Assembly (NCBI GenBank): GCA_963513935.1
Contig: OY740772.1
Span: 11,192,098-11,256,097 of the forward strand
DNA length: 64,000 nucleotides
Reading direction: 5' to 3'
Source: Aphrophora alni
Lineage: Eukaryota > Arthropoda > Insecta > Hemiptera > Aphrophoridae
Position 1 is the first letter of the stretch; each line of letters opens with the position of its first letter. Of the stretch, positions 11,523 through 22,456 are shown one piece after another. The notes under the pieces are model-generated. The model was not told the origin of the DNA. It did not search any database and worked only from the letters and a program-made list of their open reading frames with translations. The position numbers and the translations under genes are program-made.

Positions 11523-12570
11523 AATGTTCACAATTGAAGAATGAATAGTTGTTGTTTCGGCTCAACTGTGAGAGAAGACCTACCAATAAGTCCAACAAGA
11601 TTTCTAGAGGAAATTTAGTGTCCATCTATGCACGCTATCAAAAATTTAGTGAATAAGTTCAAAAGATCAGGAAGCGTTGATGATGAAGATCATTCTGGGA
11701 GGCCAGTAACAACACCAGAGACCTTTGAAGCCATACATAATGCTATAAACCGCAGTCTAAGTACCTCAACACGAAGGCTCAGTAGGGAGCTAAATGTCCC
11801 GCAAACAAATGTGTGGCGGTCACTGAAATTTAAGTTGAATAAACATGCATACCACATCCAGTCTAGCACCACCTTGAACTTGAAGATATTGTCGCTTGTG
11901 GTGCTATGTGTACAGACCTACTACAAGCAATCGAGAACAAAAATCTAATGGAAAATGTTCATTTCAATGTGAATCCACATTTCACACTTATGGAAAGGTG
12001 AATAAGCACAACTGTCGAATTTGGGAGGATGAATAGCCAAGTGCAGTTCAAGAGTGGGAACGTGATACACCTAAAGTGAATGTGTGGATGGGAGTGATCG
12101 AAACAAAGATTTACGGACCTTTCATGTTTCCCAAAAAGACAATTACAGGAACAATTTACTTAGACATGTTACAACAGTATCTGGAATCACAACTGGAACA
12201 GAATAGGATAAAAAACTCTGTTGTTTTTCAACAAGATAGTACACCTCCACACTTTGCAATCATAGTTCGAGATTACATGGAGGAAACATTTTCTGATAGA
12301 TAGATTGGCTGTGTATCACCTAGACTATAGGCTGCTCGTTCTCCTGACCTGACGCCCTTGGACTTTTTGTTTGGGATATTATAAAGTCAAAGGTGTACCA
12401 AGTAAAGATTAACAGCCTTCACTAGGTTATACAGTTAATAACTGATAAAGTAGGAGAAATAACACAAGCTTGGAGAACGTGTTTCGTGGCACACATGAGA
12501 GTTGGGAGCTGTGCATAGATTTGCAGGGTCACCACATTGAAATTATTGATTTTTCTCCCTCATGTGGTGT
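11523..12570 (+). pseudogene. Tc1/mariner-superfamily transposase pseudogene (insect IS630-type)
   Basis: The frame starts near 11525 (MFTIEE, then a stop). A paired helix-turn-helix DNA-binding region follows at 11628-11860, with NLVNKFKRSGSVDDEDHSGR and STRRLSRELNVPQTNVWRSL. Around 11990-12300 comes GKVNKHNCRIWEDE, a TAG, then VNVWMGVIETKIYGPFMF, the catalytic block VVFQQDSTPPHF, and after TAG at 12301 ARSPDLTPLDF. The second and third acidic residues of the DDD/E triad survive; the first (usually FSDEATF) reads FNVNPHF and is lost. Several stops and shifts make it inactive. The C-terminal tail is traceable to about 12560. Terminal repeats were not found. It is the first of two adjacent dead mariner genes. 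Confidence 0.88.
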
Positions 12571-12754
12571 GTAATGAGGCTGTAAATTCCATTTTAAAAA
12601 TAAAAATTGTTTTATTTAAATATCAAGTGACATTTGAATCACACTGTATAAACATTTTTTAATTTGTTGTATTGTTGTGATGGACATAAACCAGCAATGG
12701 ATTTTACTATTTTCATTAAAAGTGTTGTTATTGAAAAATATCTTGGTTCTAGAC

Positions 12755-12935
12755 AACTATCAAGAAATTATTATTTCAGTTTTTTGTCGATAACTCAGTT
12801 ATCCTTTAACCTACAGAAAAAAAACAAATAACAATTTTGTTTGTCATTAAAAAAAATTTTTTGTATCTTGAAATGTTTTTGTAAAGTTAATCTTTTTTGA
12901 GATATTCAACATCCAAAAATTTAAACGGCCATCAT
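12755..12935 (+). repeat. Dispersed repeat family D, copy 1
   Basis: Words in order: 'caactatcaagaaatta', 'tttttgtcgataactcag', 'ttatcctttaacctacag', 'ttttgtttgtcatt', 'gagatattcaac', 'ggccatcattttg'. A similar order occurs at 39440-39600 (+) and, inverted, at 48480-48690. Confidence 0.6.
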
Positions 12936-13826
12936 TTTGAATTTGGAGGGATTATTTTTTCTAGTTTGACCTTTATGTCATAAAACTACATGCAAAATTT
13001 CAACTTAGTTTATCAATCCGTTTTTAAGATAAAAATTGACTAGTAGGAAAAAAATGGTGGCTGTGTGAAAAATAGAAAATTTTGGAGATTTAATTAATGA
13101 TATTTTGAATTGTCTTCAACCTAAAAAATAATAACCAAAAGAATTGAAAGAGAGTTCTGAAACACCTGTATATTTCAAAAGTATAACCTATTTAAAAGAA
13201 TCAACTTGACATCTAAATTAATATTTAACATTGTATTTGCAACATTTAATTTCAAAAATATTAATATTTCATTATTGTAAATTTACCATAATGAATGTAA
13301 TGGTTATCAATTGCATAATTCAAACCAATTTTCTTGATGCAAATTGCTTTTCATTGAATAAATGAATTATTTACACATTCTGAGGGTTTGAATGGATCTG
13401 AGAAATTCATCATCAAAAGGAGAATTGACTTTCAATAAATCATGAGGTAGATTTAGGTGATAGTCTATTTTACATAGTTTAGGTTATTCACATGAGTTGA
13501 TAATGTCAAGTATAGAAAAATTTACAAACAAAACGTTTTCATTATATTCTGTGTAATTCCACTAATTACAATAATCAAAATAGAGAAGAAACATACAGGG
13601 AACCAATAAACAGCTCAATAAGTTATGTAAAACAATACTTATCAAAGTGTGTGTCTATTACATAATAAAGCTGTGTTTCTACTTCTTGAACAAAGCAGTG
13701 AGAAATGATTGTGAACACGTAGGCAGAAACTTTAAGTACATCTGATCCTGCATGACAAACATCAATATTATTGGTCATTAAATTGACTGTACGTCATCAT
13801 TTAATGGAGTTGTGTCCCAAGTTTAA
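12936..13826. other. Intergenic sequence between the two mariner remnants
   Basis: AT-rich with a reverse 'ACACCTGTATAT' word near 13162 that resembles the end of the ATACAGGGTG family. No other feature. Confidence 0.4.
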
Positions 13827-14615
13827 AAGTTGAGCAACATGTCAATTTGGAATTGTAGTGAAATTGAACAAAACATCAACACAATGTTTTCACATGCTTA
13901 CTGGGGCTTACAGGGAAGACTGCATGTATTGTACATGTGTATCTGAGTGGCACGTAAGATTTAATTAAGGACATCAGAACATAGGAAATTGTGAATGCCC
14001 GAGATGATCTTCCACTTTCAAAAACCAAAGAATATGTAGACAAAATTAGTCAGAAGACCACTGACTCAGTGGTCATATGATAGCTGAAGCTATGAATATT
14101 GACAAATACCTGTATCAAAATTTTGTGTGGAGATCCCATAATAAAAAAAGTTTGTACCAAAATGGTCCCTAGGATTTTTAAACCAGAACAAAAAGAATGC
14201 CCAAAAATGTGTACCGACTAGCTGTAGGAACTAAATGGTGACTCTAACCTTTTTTCAAAAAATCATCACTTGTGTTGAAACCTTTTTCTTTCAATATGAT
14301 CATGAGGTGATACAACATTCAGTTCACTGGAAGAATGAAAAAGCTTGTAAAAGTGAGTCCAAATTCAAAGCTATTCTCACTTTGTTTTTTATGTCTAAGA
14401 TGTAATTATTGAAAATGGGTTCGTAAAGATAGTACAATGAATCAGTATTATTATAAAGAAGCTGACAAAGTTGAGAGAAAGAGTCAGAAAAAAATCCCAG
14501 AGCTATGGGGAAATAGTTTCATTCTTCATCAGGACAATGCTCCTGCTCACACAACACTGCAGTTTTTTGCCCACAAACACATTAATAGTATTAATACAAA
14601 GGAACATCCTTAAAG
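13827..14615 (+). pseudogene. Mariner-type transposase pseudogene, second copy/type
   Basis: Starts with a decayed N-terminal HTH ('gagcaacatgtcaatttgg...', EQHVNL) and a YLSEWHVRF-like helix near 13940. RDDLPLSKTKEYVDKISQKT follows at about 14000. Further on are VPRIFKPEQKECP (14160), a decayed ITGDETW block reading ITCVETFFFQYD (first Asp lost) and, at 14490-14580, RKKIPELWGNSFILHQDNAP with the second Asp in the HQDNAPAHTT motif. The third acidic block is absent, so the 3' end is truncated. Frames shift repeatedly. It belongs to the common arthropod mariner lineage and differs from the 11.5-kb copy. It is inactive. Confidence 0.85.
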
Positions 14616-14699
14616 GGAAATATTAAGAACAAACTTTTTTGAACACCTCAATTTTTACAAACACAAAAGAAACTGGATAAAAAACAAAGATTAGAAACT

Positions 14700-14767
14700 G
14701 AAGACCCCCCCCCCGTACATAAAAAAAACTAATAAAAAGTATCACACTATATAGTAAGGAATCTGAG

Positions 14768-14806
<39 letters not shown>
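14700..14806. repeat. Homopolymer tracts (C9 and about A32)
   Basis: 'acccccccccg' near 14705 and an uninterrupted A run at 14772-14803. The A tract may be the poly(A) tail of a retrotransposed sequence, but no coherent 5' source could be recognised next to it. Confidence 0.7.
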
Positions 14807-14819
14807 TCAATATTATTTT

Positions 14820-15229
14820 TCACAAAATTTAATTAGAGAACACAAAGCTCAAGAGTTTATAAACTTATTAAATCATTAAAAGAATCATCAAATGCCAATA
14901 ACTTAGAAACATATAGGCCTAGTACAACTACATAAATATTAATTAATGAAGGAATGTCTTTTAACAATAGAATGGAATTAAAAGAAGTCAATCAACTATG
15001 AAAAAAACTTGATTTAAAAATTGTTATCTAATCTGTAAATAATCAAATGAGACATCTACAGTTAAAATCCAGTTTGCCGAAGATTTAAACACATTTACAA
15101 GCAACACCAATACCATATGTGAAACAGATTCTGAGAAATTTTCACCAAAGCATAACAAGAAGAAAGCTTTTGAGTGAAGCCCCTAGGTACAAATAATAAT
15201 TCTAATTATTGTGGGCATCTGACAGATTC
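14820..15229 (+). other. Possible LINE upstream segment
   Basis: AT-rich sequence directly before the endonuclease remnant. It may include decayed ORF1 of the same LINE, but no motif could be confirmed. Confidence 0.25.
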
Positions 15230-15832
15230 AAAGTCCAACATAATTTTGTGGAATGTCAATGGTTAATAAAATCTTATACAATCTTCCTAATTCAGATCGA
15301 AATGCATCAATTCTAGGCCTAGTGGAAACACATTGTGCTAATTTGCTTTCAGCTTTTAATAAATTGCATGCTATCACTTATCTTTCTATAAAAATACATA
15401 CAATGGGAAGAGCCAAAGGCGGTTTATTGATTTTGTACAGAAAAGGACTTGTTTTAAGTAAACTTTTAGAAATATCCACTGACTAGTTATTTCTATATTT
15501 TGAGTTTATAAAATTACATAGTACAAATTTCGGCCATTAATTCACATTATACTTTATTTATATTGCTCCAGTATTTTTAACTAAGTTGGTTGATAATATT
15601 TCAGTGGTTCAAATCACTTTAAGGATGTGTCTATACTTATACGAGGTGACTTTAACAGTCGAATTGGTGAATTAAAACAGACTGCTTTGAATATTCCACT
15701 TACCAAGAATTGAAAAAAATTCGTCGAGTTAATGGAGCTTTCTGCATTCCCAGACCAAACTGAATTTTATGTTAGTGGTAGTAAGTGCTTTAATAGCTGT
15801 CTGACTGCTTATGTAAATATTAATTTATGTTT
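15230..15832 (+). pseudogene. LINE ORF2 remnant: apurinic-type endonuclease domain (+)
   Basis: Translation from about 15240 gives ILWNVNG-like start, then GLVETHC (15315-15335) and MGRAKGGLLILYRKGL (15403-15450), matching the GRA.GG...RKGL part of LINE endonucleases. After a decayed stretch comes LIRGDFNSRIGELK at about 15635-15676, the conserved GDFN(S/A)R(I/V)G motif, then KKFVELMELSAF. This domain nicks target DNA for target-primed reverse transcription. In-frame stops at 15484 and about 15710 break it. It ends abruptly at about 15830, where a minus-strand LINE fragment starts, so the two are head-to-head pieces of different insertions. Confidence 0.75.
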
Positions 15833-16051
15833 TCTTAAAAGCCAACATTATATTGTCCTGAACACAGATAATTATGGCCATTACCTCAGCCTGAAAAACT
15901 GTGGTATAATAATATCTCAAGGGAAATGAATGCTTTCCCCAATCTCCACGAACACCAGTGCTTTCTTTAGATTTAGAACCATTTGTGTACCACACCAGGT
16001 CTCCTGAGTTATCTAACACACAATCTTCCTCCCCTATAGTCCATTTCAACT
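15825..16051 (-). pseudogene. LINE ORF2 RNase H start, 3' part of the interrupted LINE
   Basis: The minus-strand frame includes VWYTNGSKSKESTGV and later TTVFQAEVMAIIICVQD, the first two motifs of LINE RNase H (usually VWYTDGSK.. and ..VFQAEV.AI..). The first catalytic Asp of (T)DGSK reads Asn here. The rest of RNase H is missing at the junction near 15830. Upstream the frame is interrupted exactly at a TTAA by the piggyBac element at 16052-18580 and resumes as RT sequence at 18581, so this is the 3' piece of one larger LINE. Confidence 0.8.
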
Positions 16052-18580
16052 TTAACCCTTTGAACAGTAACGATGCAACAGTCATATCACCTCACTACAA
16101 GCCACCTGCAGAAACGATGTCACCGTTGCGTTTTAAAATTTATCTTAAAACAGTGTGAACATATATGTTGCCATCTACTTGGCTATTTATAGAAGCAAAT
16201 TGTTTTAGTTCTAATCTGCTAGGTGTCAGAAGCCTGTTGTGTGAGTAATGTGTAGCGCTACTGGGTAGGCCAGCTAGCTCCCGCCAAATGCTAGGATTAG
16301 TGTCCCACCTTCACCGCTGCCAGTTCGGCTGTTTCACGGCTATCAGCAACATGTGTTATGTTAATGTTTTCGTGTTATGTTTTTTGTGAATAATAGCTTT
16401 ATATTTTAGGGCAAGGCATACAAAATGGATCTATTAAGAAGCAATGAAATCTTTGAAATAATTATGAATCCTTAGAGTGGTGACGAAAATGATGTTGAAC
16501 TGGACAACATTGAAATTGTACGTAGTGTAAATAGTACTGGTACTGATGCTGAGCTCATTTCTAGTGATGGTTTTAGTTTGAGGTCCGGGTCTAATCCAAA
16601 TATGGATTAGGAAATGGATGTTAAGAAACAGTATAACCCGAGTTCTCCTTGTGAAGATGATGTAATGTTTGGTCCACAAAACTTGTATGAATGGTGGAAG
16701 GTTATGCCAAGTAAGTTTGAACCTCATCTGTTTGATATTGATGCCAGGAAATCAGGCATAAATAATGTAAATATAGATTTAGATGAAAACTGTTCTGAAA
16801 GTGATCGCTTCAAAGCTTTGTTCGATAAATATTTAGTTGGTCATATAGTTGAACAAACAAAAAGCTACTCTGAGCAAAATAAACAATCTGGCTTTATTAT
16901 AAACCCACATTCAAAAGTAAATAAATGGTACAATACTAAACTTGTGTTTCTAAAATATACTCATTTTAGTCATTTTTAGCAATTTGTATGTTAATGGTAT
17001 GTTTTTCATAAGAAGAAAAACAAAATATTTGACTTTTTGAGTACTAATACGTTGTTAGAAAGCCCAATTTTCAGAAAAGCATTCTCATTAGACCGGTTTT
17101 GTTTGCTGCTCAGATTGGTACAATTTTCCAATAACGAAAATCAAATTCCTGGAGACAGATTACACAAAATTATAACAACTCTTCATTCATTGAAAGTAAA
17201 ATTCAGCCAAGCCTTCACTCCATTTCAAAATGTATGCATTGACGAAAGTATGTTGCAGTGGAAATGGAGGTTATCCTTCAGGCAGTACTTACCCAAAAAA
17301 CGGCACTGGTTTGGAATCAAACTATTTCAGCTTTGTGACTATAAAACTGGATTCACACTTAACTTGATAGTGTATACTAGGAAACAAACCATGATAACAA
17401 TGCAAAACAACTTAGGCATCTCTGGGTTTGGAGTTACTACTTTTTTGGAGCCGTATTTTTATATAGGACACAAAATCTTTGTAGACAACTGGTACAGTAT
17501 TCCCAATTTATTTCAGTTTCTATTTGAAAAAAAAAACAGGTGCTGTAAGCACAGTTAGGTTAGATAAAAAGGATATGCCTAAATTCTCTAAGCTGCAACC
17601 AGGGGAATACCAAAGTCAGCACATATCTCAATTTTGGTTGAAAAATGGGTTGACTGATGAGATGTAAATATGATTTCGACTACTCATAACAGTGAACTCA
17701 AGTGAAGCAACAAAATAAGCCGTGTAATGGAGAGCCTATTGTAAAACTTACAAGCGTTATAGATTACAATTTGAATATGGGGCTTGTCAACAAGAGCGAC
17801 ACGCAAATTTCACTTACGGATAGTATCAGAAAAACCACCAAGTGGTACAAGAAAATGTCTTCCACCTGATCGATTTAGTATATTGAACTCATATATACTG
17901 TATAAGCTAAATACTGGACAAAATAACTTGCAACTTAGTCAATTTAGGGTTAGCTTGATCAAGCAGCTGATGGAAGACTACACGCCACAGAGATCATCTC
18001 CTTCTGGCGGCAAGCAATCCAAGAACCCATTACCAATGCGCTTGACGGCTCGACACTTTCCTGAATTTATGCCAGCAACAGGATAAAAAGAAAAGCCTAG
18101 AAGGAAATGCTTTGTAAGTGGACAACTATCCGGCCCCAAAAAAGACAAGAAACTCCATGGATGTGCAGGGAATGTGATGTCACTTTGTACCTGCGTAAAT
18201 GATTCTGTGCCTATCATACTACAAAAAACTTTTAAGTTAGTATAAATGTTTTTTAAACTTATCTTTTTATATAATGTAGGCTTATACACCGTGAATGTAT
18301 ATTTGTATTTTAAAAATAAAACTACTATAATCTTTGTATAGACAGTTTTTCTTTACTTTTCTTATTGATTACTACCAAATTTTTTTTTTTTTTTTTTTTT
18401 TTTTAAGTCTGTTTCATATCAATAAAGTGGTTGAATATTTCTTCACAAAATGTCATAATTTCTGATATAACACAATATAAAGTATCAATATAATGTTAAA
18501 AAAATTTATGTAACATTTTTTTTTAAACTCGCTTTTTGGGGCCTGTTGGAAGTTTGGAAAGTTCCTGCTCAAAGTGTTAA
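16052..18580 (+). mobile_element. piggyBac-like DNA transposon with TTAA duplication
   Basis: Bounded by TTAA at 16052-16055 and 18577-18580. The inner ends pair as inverted repeats: left CCCTTTGAACAGTAAC and right (reverse complement) CACTTTGAGCAGGAAC, about 12 of 16 identical. Inside lies a decayed piggyBac transposase gene. Both flanks are minus-strand LINE sequence that makes order sense only when the element is removed, which supports these boundaries. The length (2.53 kb) is typical of a full-length element. A T26 tract lies at about 18380-18404. It is not autonomous now because its gene is broken. Confidence 0.85.
16425..18240 (+). pseudogene. piggyBac transposase pseudogene
   Basis: ATG 16425 (MDLLRSNEIF) follows an acceptor-like 'ttatattttag', and the frame stops after 16 codons. 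An acidic N-terminal region continues to 16979. The core at 17037-17558 has DRFCLLLRLVQFSNN, NVCIDESMLQWKWRLSFRQY (first catalytic Asp), KRHWFGIKLFQLCD, LGISGFGVTTFLEPYF and HKIFVDNWYSIPNLF (second Asp). A frameshift in A-rich sequence follows. DYNLNMGLVNKSDTQ at about 17770 has Asn where the third catalytic Asp is expected and keeps the next Asp. A Cys-rich end (CRECDVTLYLRK, stop, AYHTTKNF) matches the C-terminal zinc-binding region. Multiple lesions make it inactive. Confidence 0.9.
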
Positions 18581-19412
18581 AGGTTAAAGGGTTTTGAAAT
18601 CTAGTATCTGGTATCTATCTTATCGATGCCCATCCACAGGGTTGGGTGGTTAATTGGCTAATTGTTCTTATAATTCTGACAAACCCAGGAGTGAGGTTCT
18701 CCAAAAGCCACTGTACATTAGCCTATAGGCTGACTTCTTACCTCTAACATAATAAATTAATCAAATGGGTGGAAGCACTAGATTATCTCCATTGCTACAA
18801 TCAGTGTTGTGAACGTTGCTCCAGTAATGCAAAAATAGGCCAACGTCTGAGTCTTGGTCGGTTTTAACCCACCAAACCACGGCTCTGTAATACATCATAG
18901 ATCAAATAATCATAGTATGGATGTGTCTCATTATAGCTAGCCTTAGTCCACAAGTTTTTATCACAACTCTTACTGTCATTAACAATTTATTGGCTTTTGC
19001 CATAGCACACCTCAAGTGTAAATTTTAGGTTAATTTGGTTTCAAGTACTTAGATATTTAACCTCGTTTGAACTTAGAAATATCTCCTCAGAAAGTTTGAT
19101 ACCACTCAGGTGTGTAATGATTGGTCATTCTTTTGAATAGAATCATTGTCGTCTTACTTGAGTTTACTCTTAAGTTTTCCTTGCAACATCAACCCAGAAC
19201 TAGCAATAGAGCTCTTTTCATGAGATCCACCACTATATTTCTATACCTTCCTCAGAAAACACCTTCGTCTATATCCACCATCATCCTAATATCCCTGGTT
19301 ATAGTATACCTTTGATGAGAGAAGAGCCAGAAGTGTGTCATCCATTATCCATAACAATAGGGGATACCTTGAAGAAAGACACTGAAGGTATGTTCTCTTC
19401 ACTGAAGCAAGA
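18581..19412 (-). pseudogene. LINE reverse transcriptase, C-terminal half
   Basis: Minus-strand reading from 19370 gives DDTLLALLSSKVYYNQGY, then a stop where Ala of the catalytic (Y/F)ADD box should be, then DD. After it come KTTMILFKR (about 19140), a decayed VKYLG region, and near 18880-18780 the thumb motifs VWWVKTD, YITGAT and LPPI, all in the order of Jockey-type LINEs. It carries many stops. It joins the RNase H piece at 15825-16051 when piggyBac is removed, and joins the N-terminal RT half at 19975 when the fold-back element is removed. Confidence 0.8.
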
Positions 19413-19974
19413 GTCTCTTCAAGTTTCCATTACTGTTGAGACTGATGGTTCTTGGTGGAATTCCATGTTTAAAGATAATAAAACACAATTTTTTTTATTT
19501 TGTACTATCCACTTTTTATTAGTCTAGCCGACCAATGGTTTCGCCTGCTAAGGCATTGACGAGGCTGTATTACAGACTGAAGAAAAGAAAACCTTAAAAC
19601 TAGAGGGTGGGAGTTAGGATACAAAGAATGGAAGGTTGGGGAAATACCCGGCCTGGGCAATGACCATAGGAACAATACATATTGGGAAAACCAGTTGATT
19701 GTTCTAAAACCTTTAAAAGTTATTTGTACTTAGAACAATCAACTGGTTTTCCCAATATGTATTGTTCCTATGGTCATTGCCCAGGCCGGGTATTTCCCCA
19801 ACCTTCCATTCTTTGTATCCTAACTCCCACCCTCTAGTTTTAAGGTTTTCTTTTCTTCAGTCTGTAATACAGCCTCGGCAATGCCTTAGCAGGCGAAACC
19901 ATTGGTCGGTTAGACTAATAAAAAGTGGATAGTACAAAATAAAAAATAAATTGTGTTTTATTGTCTCTTCAAGT
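19413..19974. mobile_element. Long fold-back (hairpin) element with 12-bp direct repeats
   Basis: Arms 19477-19707 and 19730-19962 are inverted copies about 230 bp long and nearly identical (for example one a/c difference in 'cattgacgaggctg' versus its mate), with a 22-bp loop. The 12-mer 'gtctcttcaagt' flanks the unit at 19413-19424 and 19963-19974 and looks like a target-site duplication. About 50 bp of unpaired sequence ('cattactgttgagactgatg'...) lies at the left end only. The host LINE reading is continuous across the duplication. A shorter relative sits at 35417-35712. No coding capacity. Confidence 0.85.
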
Positions 19975-20520
19975 CTTCGTACTAGACTACATAGTATAAA
20001 CTCTTACTCACTCTATTTGACTAGTAAGCATGTTGACTTATATGCAGTGGGGTCATAACCCAGTATACATGTTTCTCTACAAGCTTCTTTAGTGCTTTCA
20101 GAATAGAAGAGGTCAAACTGATCAGTCTATAAGCCTTGACCTCATTATGTGATATGCGCCTGGCTTATAGTGAAAACTACTCGAGCTGCCTTCCACATTT
20201 TAGATACATAATTCGTGGTTAGATTGGCCCGGAACAATCTACACAGTATAAAAGGCAATGCAATCCACACCATTCTATACTAAGGCCAGAAAAATCCTTT
20301 TCGGTTCCAGCAATTTTAATATATTAAAACAATTATTACCTTACTTAATTTTATCAGAAATAACTATCAGGTTTATGATATACCAGACCTCCCTAGTTGG
20401 ATACCTACATGGAATGTCCGACCCTTGCTCCTCATTTATGAACTTGTACTCCTTGAGAAGTACAATCTATCTCCTTTCATAGTTCTCTCCAAGATGTACA
20501 CCTTGCCCTTTATAAAGCAA
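19975..20520 (-). pseudogene. LINE reverse transcriptase, N-terminal half
   Basis: Minus-strand translation at about 20210-19985 reads WKAARVVF, a KPGA-like turn, AYRLISLTSSILKALKKLVE and PLHISQHAY, ending in YEDLKR at the fold-back boundary. These match the first RT motifs of Jockey-type LINEs (..W..A.V..I.KPG..., (S)YRPISL.S...K..E.L..., ..Q.AY..G.S). The third codon of the usual YRPIS motif is Leu, and frames shift between motifs. This is the same LINE as the 18581-19412 and 15825-16051 fragments. Confidence 0.78.
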
Positions 20521-21260
20521 TGTTGTACTTGGTTACGGCCCAATTGTAAGACTTGCATCTACCATAATGCTACATTAAACACTTATCTTCTTTAAAAAGT
20601 GATGAGTCCACTATAAGGTTTGACCCCCCAACAATTTTCATGAAAGAGTCTACTGCAGCAACTGAAAGCCTACTTATCGCCAAATCTAATTCATATGTGT
20701 TACAATCGACCTCACCAAAACCTGAAGGTTAATTTTGACAACGTGTCTATGATCCAACATTAACAGCTCACTCGATATATGCCACTTACTTAAAACATTA
20801 TGTTTAACATTAGATCTGAGTGTAAGACCCAAAACTCCACTTTCAGCCATTGTAACAAAGGTAGTTGTATTCCTTTTATTAAAAATATAAAGATTAGTTG
20901 CTACAATATAAGAAATTAAAGATACTTCTTAAATCCACATATAGGTCAAGACTAGTTACTGGTGTGTCTCTGTAACATAAAGAAAATAAAACAAGGACCT
21001 CAATATTAATACTAACGACTATCCAAATTCTAAGATTATTAGTAGTTCTGTCATAAACTAACTTTACTCCACTTATGGACAGCTTGCAATCCTACCACCG
21101 ATCAGTTATGGCTATTGTATTATGATAACATTGGCTTGTTCCTGCTCAAACAACCTCTGTAAGACAATAGCCTTACTGTGATAAAGGTTAACTTAAACCA
21201 CCCTCATCCCTCATCGGATTAGAGATTACTCTGAAGTCAGCTTTTGAGAGGCCCAGATGC
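20521..21260 (-). pseudogene. LINE ORF2 segment between endonuclease and RT (heavily decayed)
   Basis: Minus-strand frames give short matches only: KSYNWAVTKYN, then ARCTSWRELERR at about 20580-20470, resembling the basic linker before RT ('...Y....R.AK..SW..FC'). Further upstream a frame reading SNPMRDEGGL near 21210 is unassigned. The position fits the endonuclease and linker of the minus-strand LINE, but the endonuclease motifs themselves were not seen. Confidence 0.4.
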
Positions 21261-21579
21261 ACTTTGTAGCTTACTGCAGGTAGTATACTGCAGCCGTCTA
21301 TCTGTGCGCGCGAACCCTTCGCTACTATCTTGGCAGAAAACATACTGATGGGGAGCCTATGGGCATTGTTTGCTCCTTTCCGCCCGACCCGACACTAATT
21401 TTGTGCTGTGTTATTATGCCATACTAAAAGGGATGTTTATAAAGGCAATGTAAATATGTATCAGACTATGTTTTACAGTATTATGAAATATTAAATGTAC
21501 CAAATCATATTAGCATGTCTTTCATTATGATAAATATAAATACAAATTATAATTATAAAATATTTATATGGATATGTAC
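21261..21579. other. Unassigned sequence inside the LINE nest
   Basis: Contains a GC-richer stretch (21300-21410, 'tgtgcgcgcgaacccttcg', 'ccgcccgacccgaca') that may be LINE 5' ORF2 sequence, then AT-rich DNA. Confidence 0.3.
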
Positions 21580-22125
21580 TATCAATGAAAATTGTATGTG
21601 GGATAACAACCTAAACTAAAACGATACACGTTATTCAAGAATTAAATGTATTTGTAAATAAATGTAAGTTATGTTAATAGACTTTGTTTTTAACAATTAA
21701 AATAATCATACATTTAAATAAGAAATATTCAGGTGTGGCTACAACAACCTAAATTAGAACAGAACACATTAGTCAAGAATTAAATATATTTATAAATAAA
21801 TAAATGTAAGTTATGTTAATAGACTTTGTTTTAACAATGAAAATAAACATAAGATTCCAATATTAAAAATGCATGTGTGGCTACAACAATATAAATTAAA
21901 ACGAAACACGTTAGTCAAGAATTAAATGTATTTATAAATAAATGTAAGTTATGTTAATAGACTTTGTTTTACCAATTAAAATAAACATTGGATTCCAATA
22001 AGAAAAATGCATGTGTGGCTACAACAATATAAATTAAAACGAAACACGTTAGTCAAGAATTAAATATATGTATAAATAAATGTAAGTTATGTTAATAGAC
22101 TTTGTTTTAACAATTTACGAATGAA
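21580..22125. repeat. About 4 copies of a 138-142-bp tandem repeat
   Basis: The anchor 'gttaatagactttg' occurs at 21673, 21815, 21953 and 22091 (spacing 142, 138, 138). Each unit also holds 'gtggctacaacaa', 'acacgttagtcaagaatta' and 'taaatgtaagttat'. The first unit is the most diverged. The array lies between the decayed ORF2 and the ORF1 of the minus-strand LINE, so it may be an expanded internal repeat of that element or a later insertion. Confidence 0.85.
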
Positions 22126-22456
22126 TAGTGATCACGTAACAATGAACTAAGAGTAGTAATCTATGGTTAAGATGTAACAAAACAAAATGGGTCAGGTAGC
22201 CCAGCCGAAGGACGGTGAATGTGAGGGTCTATAATCTATCACCGGCAACGAAGGTTTCGACTGAAAACACCTATGTTTTTAGAAAAGAGCCCCTGCACCC
22301 CCTCTTGCCTTGCAAACCAACCACCAGCCTGCGCGCACAGTTAAACGGTCGTACTATAACTTCAGTGAAGCATCATTGATTACAATAACTAGAACCTGAC
22401 CATGCTCCTCCAGCTTCCTATAAATGACTCTCCATCTCTGCATCATTAGCCATGTT
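22126..22456 (-). other. Sequence between LINE ORF1 and the tandem repeat
   Basis: Moderately GC-rich (22200-22340, 'cccctgcaccccctcttgc'), probably LINE-derived from its position and composition, but no motif was read. Confidence 0.3.

Noticed and set aside
14623..14823. 66-codon minus ORF rich in Phe
   Set aside because: Reads through the A32 tract; composition artefact.
15230..16051. Twin-priming inversion of one LINE (endonuclease + strand, RNase H - strand)
   Set aside because: In twin priming the inverted piece lies 5' of the 3' piece. Here the inverted endonuclease piece lies 3' of RNase H, so two separate insertions are likelier.
19121..19527. 64- and 71-codon + ORFs
   Set aside because: Antisense shadows of the LINE RT remnant and the fold-back element end.
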